From contig NZ_CP119804.1 of NCBI RefSeq assembly GCF_029338375.1, positions 2,500,955 to 2,564,954 of the forward strand: 64,000 bases of DNA, read 5' to 3'. The DNA comes from Halorussus lipolyticus (GTDB lineage: Archaea > Halobacteriota > Halobacteria > Halobacteriales > Haladaptataceae). Position numbers and translations under genes: made by a program. Of this stretch, positions 8,650 to 16,347 are shown one piece after another; the stretch's first letter is position 1; each line of letters opens with the position of its first letter. The notes beneath the pieces are model-generated. The model did no database searches, was not told the DNA's origin, and worked only from the letters and a program-made list of their open reading frames with translations.

Positions 8650-9882
8650 TCAGGCCTGCTCGAACCGAACCGGGAGCGATTCGACGCCGTAGACGAACGT
8701 GCTTCGAGTCGGGGTCAGGTCGGTCTCGACCAGTTCGACCGATTCGAGTCGGTCGAGGAGCTTCGAGAGGACCGTCTTGGCTTCCAAGCGAGCGAGCGAC
8801 GACCCCAGACAGTAGTGCGTGCCAGAGCCGAATCCGAGGTGCTGGTTGGGCGTCCGGTCCGGCTTGAACGTGTCGGCGTCCTCGAATTTGCGCTCGTCGC
8901 GGTTGGCCGACCCGAGCCACAACTGCACTCGGTCGCCCTCCTCGATGGTCTTCCCGTGCATGGTCACGTCGTCGGTGGCGAACCGCGCCATGGTCTGGAC
9001 CGGCGACCGGTAGCGCAGGGCCTCGTCGATGGCCGACATGAGAGCGTCGTCGTCGCCACGCAGTTCGCCGAACAGGTCATGGTTTCCGAAACACCGGATG
9101 GCGTTGGTGATGAGATTCGTCGTCGTGACGTTCCCGGCGACGAGGAGCAGGACGCACATCCCGAGGGCCTCCTCGTCGGAGAGCCGGGTCCCGTCGTCGC
9201 TCTCGGCGGTGGCGATGGTCGAGAGGAGGTCGTCCTGCGGATTCTCCCGGCGCTGGTTGATGAGTCGCAGGAAGTACTGGGCCATCTCTTGGTTCTTCTG
9301 TTGCTGGTTCTCGGCGATTTCGCTCTGCTCGTCGTCGGTCCGGGCCGTCTCGACGATGGTGTTCGACCACTGCTTGAACTGCGCGCGCTCGTCGGACGGA
9401 ATCCCGAGGTGTTCCGCGATGGTGATGACCGGGTAGGGGTACGCCAGCGAGGTCACGATGTCCATCTCGCCGTCGGACTCCGCCAGAATCTGGTCGAGGA
9501 GGTCGTCGGCCAGTTCGTTCAGTCGGGGTTCCAACTCCCGGACGTTCTGGGGCTTGAACGCGTCGTCCACGACCGACCGGAGTTCGTCGTGTCGCGGCGG
9601 GTCCTGAAACAGCATCGTACTCTGCAAGAGTTCCGGTCCCTGCGAGGCCGAGGCATCGTAGTAGTCGGCGTTACTCGGGTCCACCGAGAAGTTGCCGTCG
9701 TCGTCCAGAATTGCCTTCACGTCGTCGTACCGAAACACGTCCCACGATTGGCGGTCCTCGTCGTACCGGACCGGGTTCTCGTCGCGCATCTCCCGGTACC
9801 AGTCGAACGGTTCCAGCCACGCTTCCGGGTCTTTGAGTTCTTCGGGAAAAGCCTTGACTTTTTGTGTGTCGATTGAAGACAT
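8650..9882 (-). CDS. cytochrome P450
   Basis: A 410-residue soluble P450 monooxygenase. The heme-binding loop FGSGTHYCLG (near residue 350) carries the proximal Cys. The I-helix motif AGNVTTTN (near residue 243) is the oxygen-activation site, and EALRYRSP fits the ExxR helix. It belongs to the bacterial/archaeal class that takes electrons from ferredoxin; the halophilic ferredoxin at 51.6 kb is a candidate partner. Substrate is unknown. The promoter is shared back to back with an adenylate-forming enzyme at 10.15 kb, which may belong to the same pathway. Confidence 0.95.
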   Translation of the reverse strand: MSSIDTQKVKAFPEELKDPEAWLEPFDWYREMRDENPVRYDEDRQSWDVFRYDDVKAILDDDGNFSVDPSNADYYDASASQGPELLQSTMLFQDPPRHDELRSVVDDAFKPQNVRELEPRLNELADDLLDQILAESDGEMDIVTSLAYPYPVITIAEHLGIPSDERAQFKQWSNTIVETARTDDEQSEIAENQQQKNQEMAQYFLRLINQRRENPQDDLLSTIATAESDDGTRLSDEEALGMCVLLLVAGNVTTTNLITNAIRCFGNHDLFGELRGDDDALMSAIDEALRYRSPVQTMARFATDDVTMHGKTIEEGDRVQLWLGSANRDERKFEDADTFKPDRTPNQHLGFGSGTHYCLGSSLARLEAKTVLSKLLDRLESVELVETDLTPTRSTFVYGVESLPVRFEQA

Positions 9883-9913
9883 CGTGGGGAGATTTCATCT
9901 AACACTACATTAG

Positions 9914-9921
9914 TTTTTATA
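9914..9921 (-). promoter_or_regulatory. TATA box of the P450 gene
   Basis: The minus-strand reading TATAAAAA lies about 35 bases before the P450 ATG, placing the transcription start about 9 bases upstream of the codon. The surrounding 9883-10151 region is AT-rich and holds both divergent promoters. Confidence 0.5.
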
Positions 9922-10151
9922 TACTCATTTAAAAATAGAATCGTGGATGAGTCGCGCGAGGTCGTTTTCTTTCGTCTTATTGCGATTTTTCGCCGTCGAA
10001 CGCATTTGCATCTTCCAATAGTTAAAAATATCTGAAACGAATTCGCTCGGCGACCGCAGTTCTGCTCGATAGCGAACTTCGGGCGTATCATTTAAAATTC
10101 CGACATCTCGTGCAACAGAAGATATTAATATAAAAGATATGAGTTAGGAAT

Positions 10152-11327
10152 ATGGACGGAGAACAGCGTTTCCGCGACGACGGACTCATGACACCTTCCG
10201 ACCTCGAAGCCGACACGGCGGACGCGACGTTCGACCGCTCGGTCGTCTTCGAGACGTCGGGGACGACCGGCGAGGCCAAGCGCGTGCCCTACACCAGCCG
10301 CGACTTGGTGCGACAGGCCCAACTCGGCGAGGACGCCTTCGAACTGCTCGGTCTCGGCCCTGACGACGCGATTCTCAACCTCGGCGCGCCCGAACCCCAC
10401 ATCTCGGGCCTCCTGCTGGAAATCGCCGCGATGGAGACCGGCGTCTCGACCTACAACCGGAGTCTGGCCGACTACGAGCAGGTCCTCGAAGGGGGCCACG
10501 CCGAGAAAATCACGACCGTCATCGGCCAACCGTTGTTCGTTCGGTCGCTCGCAGACGAACTCACTACCGACGAGCGCTCCGCGAAAGACCTCTTTCCGAA
10601 CGTCGAGAAGGTCATCTCGACCGGCGCGAACCTCCTGCCCCCGGTCGAGGCCGAACTCCGACGCCTCTGGGGTGCCGACACGATTCAGGAGGCCTACGCC
10701 TCCACCGAATTCGGCTGTATCGCCGTCCGGCCCGACATGGACGACCGCTACGTCCCGATGAGCGACTACCACGAGTTCGAACTCCTGCCGAGCGACGCCG
10801 ACGGCCCCGAGTCGCTGGTCGCCATCGAGGACATCGAAGAACCCACCACGGGGTCGCTCGTCATCTCGACCGGCAACCGGGAGGCCTACTCCTTCGACCG
10901 GTACGAAATCGGCGATGGTGCCCGCGTCGTGCCGACCGACGACGGCCCGCGACTCGAAATCCTCGGCAGGACGGACAACGCGGTCCAGTTCGGGGCCATC
11001 GTCCTCTACGAGGGCGAAGTCGTCAGCGCGCTCGACGCCGCCTACGGTGAATCGGTCGAAAACTGGCGGGCCGTCGTGGACGTGAACGACGTAGGCGAAC
11101 CCGGCGTCACCGTCTACGTGACCGGCGACGGCATCGAGAACCGCTCCGACGAGTTCCGGACCGCCCTCGTCGAGCAGAGTTCCGCCGTCTCGACGGTGGA
11201 CGACTTCGGCATCATCGACCACATCGACGTGTCGGTCGTGGACTCGCTCGCCGACTGCGAGTGGGCCGACGACGACTTCGAACCGCGTCCGCCGACCACC
11301 GCGAAGACGCTGTTCCGCGCCGACTAA
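10152..11327 (+). CDS. adenylate-forming enzyme (acyl-CoA synthetase-like)
   Basis: A 391-residue ANL-superfamily protein. The phosphate-binding loop TSGTTGEAKR starts near residue 36, unusually close to the N-terminus. YASTEFG (near residue 180) matches the A5 motif, and ILGRTDNAVQFG (near residue 275) the hinge. The family usually has about 150 residues before the P-loop, so this is a short haloarchaeal form. It likely activates a carboxylic acid with ATP, and CoA transfer cannot be assumed. TATA-like GATATTAATATAAAA (10121-10135) lies just upstream, indicating a leaderless transcript. It is divergent from the P450 gene. Confidence 0.82.
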   Translation: MDGEQRFRDDGLMTPSDLEADTADATFDRSVVFETSGTTGEAKRVPYTSRDLVRQAQLGEDAFELLGLGPDDAILNLGAPEPHISGLLLEIAAMETGVSTYNRSLADYEQVLEGGHAEKITTVIGQPLFVRSLADELTTDERSAKDLFPNVEKVISTGANLLPPVEAELRRLWGADTIQEAYASTEFGCIAVRPDMDDRYVPMSDYHEFELLPSDADGPESLVAIEDIEEPTTGSLVISTGNREAYSFDRYEIGDGARVVPTDDGPRLEILGRTDNAVQFGAIVLYEGEVVSALDAAYGESVENWRAVVDVNDVGEPGVTVYVTGDGIENRSDEFRTALVEQSSAVSTVDDFGIIDHIDVSVVDSLADCEWADDDFEPRPPTTAKTLFRAD

Positions 11328-11684
11328 GCCCTCGGACTCTGGCTGTTCTCTTTCCCGCTAACTCAGTCCTCGTCTCGTTGCAGAGCAATCGATGTCGCTT
11401 TTCCCACGCACCCTCCAATTCCGTATAGCGGCATGGGATTTACCATTACTCTGCGGGCGCAGATTTCGAACTACGCGGACACCGTTCCGAACGTCTCCGC
11501 GTCACGAACAGATGAAGACACTCATACAACGATAATAGAACGAATATTATGTTCTAAGACAATATGTGAAACTCTAAAACACATCTAGTTAATTTTTTGC
11601 GCCGAGCGCCGGACCGCGAATCGATGGTCGAACCCTCCGAAGACGTGACTCACTCGAACCGCATCGGGGCGCGGCCGACTTGCT
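11328..11684. other. convergent intergenic region with AT-rich palindrome
   Basis: No gene is supported. TAGAAC-N9-GTTCTA (11536-11556) is a perfect 6 bp-armed palindrome with AATATT in its centre, resembling the AT-rich palindromes at 6556 and 37051 that also lie between convergent genes. Confidence 0.4.
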
Positions 11685-12005
11685 TTAGCTTCGGAAGCCG
11701 AACAACCGACTTAGCTCTTCTTCGAGTTCTTCGACGTAGATGTCGAGGACCTCCTCGACTTTCTCGTCTTTCACGAGGACGCCCTTGATTCGGTCGCTCG
11801 GGTTTTCGGGGAGTTCGACGCGGAACTCGCCGTCGCTCTCGTAGAAGGGTTCGCTCTCGTTGAGGACCTGCTGGTCGATTGCGTGGATGAGTTCCGAGTC
11901 GTACTCCTCGTTGAGTCGGTTGAAGACGTTCTTGTAGGCTCGCTGAAGCTCGTTGAAGTAGTGGACGTACTTGTCCTCGAACTTCTCGGGGTCGAAATCG
12001 GCCAT
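11685..12005 (-). CDS. small acidic haloarchaeal protein (DUF5783-like)
   Basis: A 106-residue very acidic, predicted helical protein with no Cys and no membrane segment. It resembles the haloarchaea-specific family annotated as DUF5783. Regular Glu/Leu spacing in the C-terminal half (EEVLDIYVEELEEELSRLFG) suggests a helical hairpin or coiled coil. The function is unknown. Its 3' end faces the adenylate-forming enzyme gene. Confidence 0.75.
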   Translation of the reverse strand: MADFDPEKFEDKYVHYFNELQRAYKNVFNRLNEEYDSELIHAIDQQVLNESEPFYESDGEFRVELPENPSDRIKGVLVKDEKVEEVLDIYVEELEEELSRLFGFRS

Positions 12006-12486
12006 ACGCCGGAGTTGGGCGAGGGTAAATAAAAGTCAGGCGGTGACGGCCGGCGATTCGTAGACCATCTACTCCCAAAGGGTATAAACCACATATGGCG
12101 ATATGAAAAATCCGGGATGACGAGTTCCGACATTCATAGTCTTCCCTTAATGCGATAGTCGGAAATCGACTTATAAATCGATATATCGGTCCCTATTCAC
12201 TGGAGAGACCGGTTTACAGGTCGAAATATTTTTATTCTTGGCCGATGCAGGGTTAACTGGTCCAGAAGCGGGCATCGATGCGTCATCCGACGCGCGTTAT
12301 GCCCTTCTCTATCGAACTATCTCGTAGTCGTATGCATCGAATTGCTCACTTTCTTATCGAAAGGCGATGCTGAACATAATTTCATGAACCACACCTTCCG
12401 CCGAAAAGTTGAACTTGTAGAATAAGAATTTTTAAATTATCGTCTCTCAAACGAAGTACTGTCACCGATTTCTCGGTGACGCACCG
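12006..12486. other. AT-rich intergenic region with an inverted copy of a micro-gene start
   Basis: The stretch 12257-12277 is, on the minus strand, a 19/21 match to 12485-12505, the start of the next gene. On the minus strand it reads ATG followed by PASGP, preceded by a small GCGTC/GACGC hairpin (about 12280-12293). That reading continues for about 34 codons. TATA-like TTTAAATTA at 12430-12438 probably serves the plus-strand gene. Nothing else is recognised. Confidence 0.45.
12461..12480 (+). promoter_or_regulatory. hairpin immediately before the start of the hydrophobic micro-gene
   Basis: GTCACCG ATTTCT CGGTGAC is a perfect 7 bp stem with a 6-base loop, ending 6 bases before the ATG at 12487. 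With the TATA-like sequence at 12430-12438, transcription would begin close to the hairpin, so it would sit at the very 5' end of the mRNA and could mask or present the start codon. Confidence 0.55.
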
Positions 12487-12696
12487 ATGCTCGCTTCTGG
12501 ACCAAGCATCATCGGTTGCAGTGCAGTTACGAAGGCGTCAGCATTCGCGTCGATGACTGCCTTCGTAAAATTCGTGACAGCCATTGTAGGGCTGATTGCG
12601 GCCTTCATCGGGCTCGTAGCGGCCCTACTCAAACTGGCTACGGCCATCATCGGTGTGGCCGTTGCGATAGTTCAACTGCGCGCTGCACTCGACTGA
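12487..12696 (+). CDS. 69-residue hydrophobic peptide
   Basis: A short open frame encoding an almost wholly hydrophobic protein: after MLASGPSIIG, residues 20-66 are nearly continuous Ala/Ile/Val/Leu with isolated Lys residues (about 28 and 49), compatible with two membrane or amphipathic helices. There is no cleavable signal and no known family is recognised. The TATA box, leader hairpin and inverted duplicate of the start argue for a real gene. A small membrane protein, toxin-like peptide or bacteriocin-like peptide are all possible. Confidence 0.5.
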   Translation: MLASGPSIIGCSAVTKASAFASMTAFVKFVTAIVGLIAAFIGLVAALLKLATAIIGVAVAIVQLRAALD

Positions 12697-12823
12697 CCAC
12701 GGGGTCACGGTAGGATTTCCCTGCCCGCTGGCCCCTCGGGGAAGTTGGTCCACGGGCTCGGTAACTGACGAACTCGATCCTTTCCCCGTTTTCTCGGCAC
12801 CTCACTGGAACCGCTCGTTCTGC

Positions 12824-14293
12824 TTACCCCAACTGCTCGCCCACGAGTTCGTCGGCGAGTTCCACGAACTCGGCTTCGGCGCCCTTCGGAACGGTCGCAC
12901 CCGCCGCGACGTTGTGGCCGCCGCCGTCGCCGCCGACCGCTTGGGAGGCCTCGCGCATCACCACCGAGAGGTCCAGTCCCTGCCGGGTGAGACCGGGCGT
13001 GCCGCGCGCCGAGACTTTGACCTCTTTGTCGTCGTCTCCGTCGCCATCTTTGCCGGCGTCGGCGCTGGCGTCGTCGTCCGTCTTGTCGGCGAAGGCGAGG
13101 ATGGGCGTCCCCCGGTCGATACCGTCCGCGCCGACCGCCATCCCGGCGATGATGCCTACGATGGTCTCGCGGATTTCGTCGCCCGCGTGGAACCACTGGA
13201 CGTTCTCCTCTTTGGTGACGCCCTCGCGCTTGACGTATTGGAGGCCCTGTGAGAGGTTCTGGCGGTGGTTCGACAGGAGATTCCGGGCTTCCTCCAGCGC
13301 CTCGTCGCGGTAGCCCAGACAGACCGCGAGTCCCACGTCGGCGCGCTCGTACCGGGCGGTGGCGTTCAGCAGGGTCGAGAACTCGCTCACGTCTCGGAGT
13401 TCGGTGCCCTCGGGTTCGTCGGTCAGGGTGTAGGCCGTGCCGAACAGGCTGTCGATGCGGTCGGAACTGACCCCGCGAGAGACCGCGTGCTGGAACAGCG
13501 CGTTCGAGACGGTGCTTCGCTCGTCCTCGGTCAGGTCCACCCAACAGCGCCACTCGCCCTCGTCGTCCTGCAAGTCCACGTCGAGACCGTCCAAAAATCG
13601 GAGGGTACCGTTCTCGTTATTCGTGATGCCGGGGATGTGGGCGTCGCTGGCGTATTCGAGCATCTTGGGGAGCGGTCGGGTCTGCTTGCCGTACATCGAG
13701 AGGTCGGTGGTGGTCTCGACCACGCCCGCGGCGACGCCCTCCTCGACGATGGACTGGTTCGCGCCGACGAGTTCGCCGTCGGTGGTCTGCATGTCACCGA
13801 CCGCGCCGACGATGGCGAGGCCCGCCAAGTCCCGGTTGTCGGTCCCGTCGGGTTCCAGCGCCCGAGCGAGGACGTAGGCCGCGCCAGCGCCCGACAACTC
13901 CGAGGAGCCGTCGATGTCGAACAGCAGGGGATTCAGGTGGAACTCGGTGTCGGGGTCCGCCGGCTGGTGGTGGTCGGCGATGACCGGCGTGAACTCGTCC
14001 GCCTGCTCGTACTCGCTGATGATGTCCAACTGGCCGCTCCCGAAGTCGGTGAACAGGACCGTCTCGTAGTCGGTCTCTGCGATGGCTGAGACCTCCTCGG
14101 CGTCTAACTGCTTGGCGAAGACGGTCTCGAAGGGGATGCCGGCGCGTTCGAGGGCTTGGGCGGCGACCGCGGCGCTCGTCAGTCCGTCGGCGTCGATGTG
14201 CGAGGCGAGGAGAACCTCCTCGGCGTCGCGGAGTCGGTCGGCGCACGCATCAGCGCGCTCTGCGAGGGCGGGAACGGGACCAGCGGAAGCCAT
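12824..14293 (-). CDS. recJ: RecJ-like DHH-family phosphoesterase/exonuclease
   Basis: A 489-residue DHH phosphoesterase. Motif I ASHIDADG (about residues 30-37) and motif III ADHHQP (about residues 95-100) bind the two Mn ions. The C-terminal DHHA1 domain ends in GGDGGGHNVAAG (near residue 460), the substrate-binding GGGH loop. A Asp/Lys-rich linker (DDDASADAGKDGDGDDDKE) precedes it. Archaeal RecJ/GAN proteins degrade single-stranded nucleic acid from the 5' end and associate with the replisome. The start at 14293 gives the conserved N-terminus; the longer upstream frame runs through a repeat and is not used. Confidence 0.88.
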   Translation of the reverse strand: MASAGPVPALAERADACADRLRDAEEVLLASHIDADGLTSAAVAAQALERAGIPFETVFAKQLDAEEVSAIAETDYETVLFTDFGSGQLDIISEYEQADEFTPVIADHHQPADPDTEFHLNPLLFDIDGSSELSGAGAAYVLARALEPDGTDNRDLAGLAIVGAVGDMQTTDGELVGANQSIVEEGVAAGVVETTTDLSMYGKQTRPLPKMLEYASDAHIPGITNNENGTLRFLDGLDVDLQDDEGEWRCWVDLTEDERSTVSNALFQHAVSRGVSSDRIDSLFGTAYTLTDEPEGTELRDVSEFSTLLNATARYERADVGLAVCLGYRDEALEEARNLLSNHRQNLSQGLQYVKREGVTKEENVQWFHAGDEIRETIVGIIAGMAVGADGIDRGTPILAFADKTDDDASADAGKDGDGDDDKEVKVSARGTPGLTRQGLDLSVVMREASQAVGGDGGGHNVAAGATVPKGAEAEFVELADELVGEQLG

Positions 14294-14399
14294 TCGGCCG
14301 GAGGTAGGTCGGTATGGTTTATAAACCTCTGGCTCTCCGGAAATGCGGAAACGAATAGCCTCGGATAGGGTCCAGTAGATTTGGGAGAATCGTGGCGCG

Positions 14400-14545
14400 C
14401 GCTGGCGCGGCCCGAAGTGGCCGCGCCATTTCGCGCGAGGGACGTGGCCGCCTTGCGCGGCCACGAGGTTGGGGAGGCGTGAGGCCCGCGGTCGCAGGGC
14501 GGTGGGGCAGACACCGTTGCTCAAGCCTGAAGCTAGCTTCCTCTC
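14400..14545 (-). repeat. dispersed GC-rich intergenic repeat, copy B
   Basis: Read on the minus strand this segment carries GAAGCTAGCTTC (14529-14540), then GTCT...CACCGCCC, CCTCACGCCTCCCC and CAACCTCGT followed by GGCCGCGC. It matches copy A at 41727-41909 over about 100 bases. It lies in the divergent space between recJ and kptA. The function is unknown. Confidence 0.7.
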
Positions 14546-14644
14546 GTCTTTCACCCTCTCAATATCTGTAGCTTTTCGAGTTGCACTATCGTCTAGTTCC
14601 GTCGAGAGACCTTTCCCGCGAACCAACGTACAACCGCCGAAAGC

Positions 14645-15298
14645 GTGACAGAACCCGTCTTTCGGTGTCCAGACCACGGCTTCACGACCGCACCCGAGAA
14701 ACCGAACGCGAAGTGCCCCGAGTGCGGCGCAGACGCCCGAAAAGTCGTCTCGGGTGACCGGAGACGCCGCCTCTCGAAGTTCGTCAGCGGCGTGCTCCGA
14801 CACTTTCCCGACGACGCCGGCCTCGAACTCGACCGCGGCGGGTGGACCGACTACGACGGCCTCGCGCGCGTGGTGACGAATAAATACGACTGGGCCGACC
14901 GCGAACTCCTCGGCGCGGTGGCCGAGACGGACCCGAAGGGACGATTCGAATTCGGGGACGATGCCGACCGAATCCGCGCGGCTTACGGTCACTCGGTGGA
15001 CGTGAATCTCGGCGTTACGTCCACTGCCGACGAACTCCCGGACCGACTCTACCACGGCACCGACCCGGCGAATCTGGCCTCGATTCGCACCGAGGGTCTG
15101 AAACCGATGGGCCGCCAGCAGGTCCACCTCTCCGGGACGCCCGAGGAGGCCCGCGAGGTCGGCCGCCGACACGCCCAGAACCCGGTCGTCCTCGAAATCG
15201 ACGCCGCCGCGATGCTGGCCGACGGAGTGGCGATTGTGAAGCGCGGCGAATCGACGTACACCTGCGAGGCAGTTCCGTCGGAGTATCTGGATGTCTGA
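14645..15298 (+). CDS. kptA: RNA 2'-phosphotransferase (Tpt1/KptA)
   Basis: A 217-residue enzyme that removes a 2'-phosphate from RNA using NAD+. An N-terminal zinc ribbon (CPDH...CPEC, residues 8-27) is followed by the KptA fold: SKFVSGVLRH (near residue 45), GGWTDYDGLARVV, RLYHGTDPANL with the NAD-binding His-Gly-Thr (near 137), and VHLSGTPEEA. The start is GTG; no ATG fits. Archaeal tRNA ligation does not leave a 2'-phosphate, so the substrate is uncertain. The gene is flanked on both sides by inverted copies (B and C) of a dispersed repeat. Confidence 0.93.
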   Translation: MTEPVFRCPDHGFTTAPEKPNAKCPECGADARKVVSGDRRRRLSKFVSGVLRHFPDDAGLELDRGGWTDYDGLARVVTNKYDWADRELLGAVAETDPKGRFEFGDDADRIRAAYGHSVDVNLGVTSTADELPDRLYHGTDPANLASIRTEGLKPMGRQQVHLSGTPEEAREVGRRHAQNPVVLEIDAAAMLADGVAIVKRGESTYTCEAVPSEYLDV

Positions 15299-15404
15299 GA
15301 GGGATAATCTGCGTTTCTAGGCACGCTTCTTTCTGTCTTTAAGAAACTATATCCTTCGTTTAGAAATTGTAGAAACAACTACGATGGAACTACAACCACA
15401 GTCG

Positions 15405-15512
15405 AACTAGCTACTGCTTGCGCGACTCGTAACCGCACCGTCCCGCCACCGCACAGCACCGCGCCCCGTGCCTCCCCGCCGTCGCGGTCGCCGCTGGCGA
15501 CCGCTCGGCGCG
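15405..15512 (+). repeat. dispersed GC-rich intergenic repeat, copy C
   Basis: Carries ACTAGCTACTGCTTG (15407-15421), then CCGCACAGCACCGC exactly as in copy A, then GTGCCTCCCCGCC. The region 15299-15603 between the convergent kptA and hemD genes holds only this repeat and an AT-rich stretch. Confidence 0.65.
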
Positions 15513-15603
15513 TCCCGTGGTCGGTGAAAATTCACGAACCTTCCGGTGGTCGGCGAACGGGCGCGAAACGCGACGAATCGAAATCGACTCGCTCTCGCCC
15601 GAA

Positions 15604-16347
15604 TCAGTCGTGATACGTCGGCGCGGCGGTCTCCACGACCTCGCAGGCCAGTTTCTCGAAGTCCGCGACCTCCGGAACCACGTCAACCTCGATTCCCTCG
15701 GATTCGGCCGTCTCGCGGGTTGGCTCGCCGATTGCGCCCACGACGGCCTCGTTCAGGCCAGCGATGGCGTCCTCGCGGATACCGCGCTCCTCTGCGGCGT
15801 CGAGGAAGTGGGCCACCGTCAGCGAGGAGGTGAACGTCGCGGCCGCCAGTTCGCCCTCGGCGGCGAGGACGGCCGACTCGCCCGACCCCTCGGGCCGGAC
15901 CAGTTCGTACAGCACCGTTTCGTGAACGTCTGCGCCGGCCTCGGCGAGGCCGTCGGTCAGGACGGCGCTCCCGTGGTCGCTCCGGGCGACTTCGACGCGC
16001 GCACCCGCCACCTCGTCGGCGAGGACTTCGACCAGTCCGGACGACGTGTACTCGTCCGGCACGACATCGACCTCGTACCCCGCGTCCCGAAGCGCGTCGG
16101 CGGTACTCTCGCCGATGGCGCAGACGGTGGCCCCTTCGGGGTCCCACCCGGCGTCGGCGGCCAGTTCCACGCCGGTCTTGCTCGTCAGAATCACGTACTC
16201 GCCGTCGTCGGGCGCGTCCCCGGTCGGTCGGACTTCCAGCATCGGGTCGGCGACGGCCTCGGCACCGAGCGAATCCAATAGCTCCTCGGCTTCCGCGAGG
16301 CGCTCGTCGTCCGGGCGGAAAATCGCGACGCGAACGTCTCGGCTCAT
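15604..16347 (-). CDS. hemD: uroporphyrinogen-III synthase
   Basis: A 247-residue HemD that closes and inverts ring D of hydroxymethylbilane to give uroporphyrinogen III. The two-domain architecture is recognisable: ILTSKTGVELAA in domain 1 and AATFTSSLTVAHFLDA (near residue 170) in domain 2, then AIGEPTRETAESEGIEVD. Its ATG overlaps the hemC stop by four bases (ATGA, 16344-16347), showing translational coupling. HemD proteins are divergent, but the position beside hemC makes this firm. Confidence 0.92.
   Translation of the reverse strand: MSRDVRVAIFRPDDERLAEAEELLDSLGAEAVADPMLEVRPTGDAPDDGEYVILTSKTGVELAADAGWDPEGATVCAIGESTADALRDAGYEVDVVPDEYTSSGLVEVLADEVAGARVEVARSDHGSAVLTDGLAEAGADVHETVLYELVRPEGSGESAVLAAEGELAAATFTSSLTVAHFLDAAEERGIREDAIAGLNEAVVGAIGEPTRETAESEGIEVDVVPEVADFEKLACEVVETAAPTYHD

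Noticed and set aside
12170..12276. Minus-strand MPASGP frame of about 34 codons from the inverted copy
   Set aside because: Only the first six codons resemble the micro-gene and the rest is not hydrophobic; kept as a duplicated start, not as a gene.
12462..12650. 62-codon minus-strand frame opposite the hydrophobic micro-gene
   Set aside because: It starts without a promoter and mirrors the Ala-rich plus-strand frame, whose TATA box and leader hairpin favour it.
14294..15172. Upstream extension of the RecJ-like frame through repeat B and kptA
   Set aside because: The conserved N-terminus starts at 14293; the extension is antisense to kptA and runs through a repeat.
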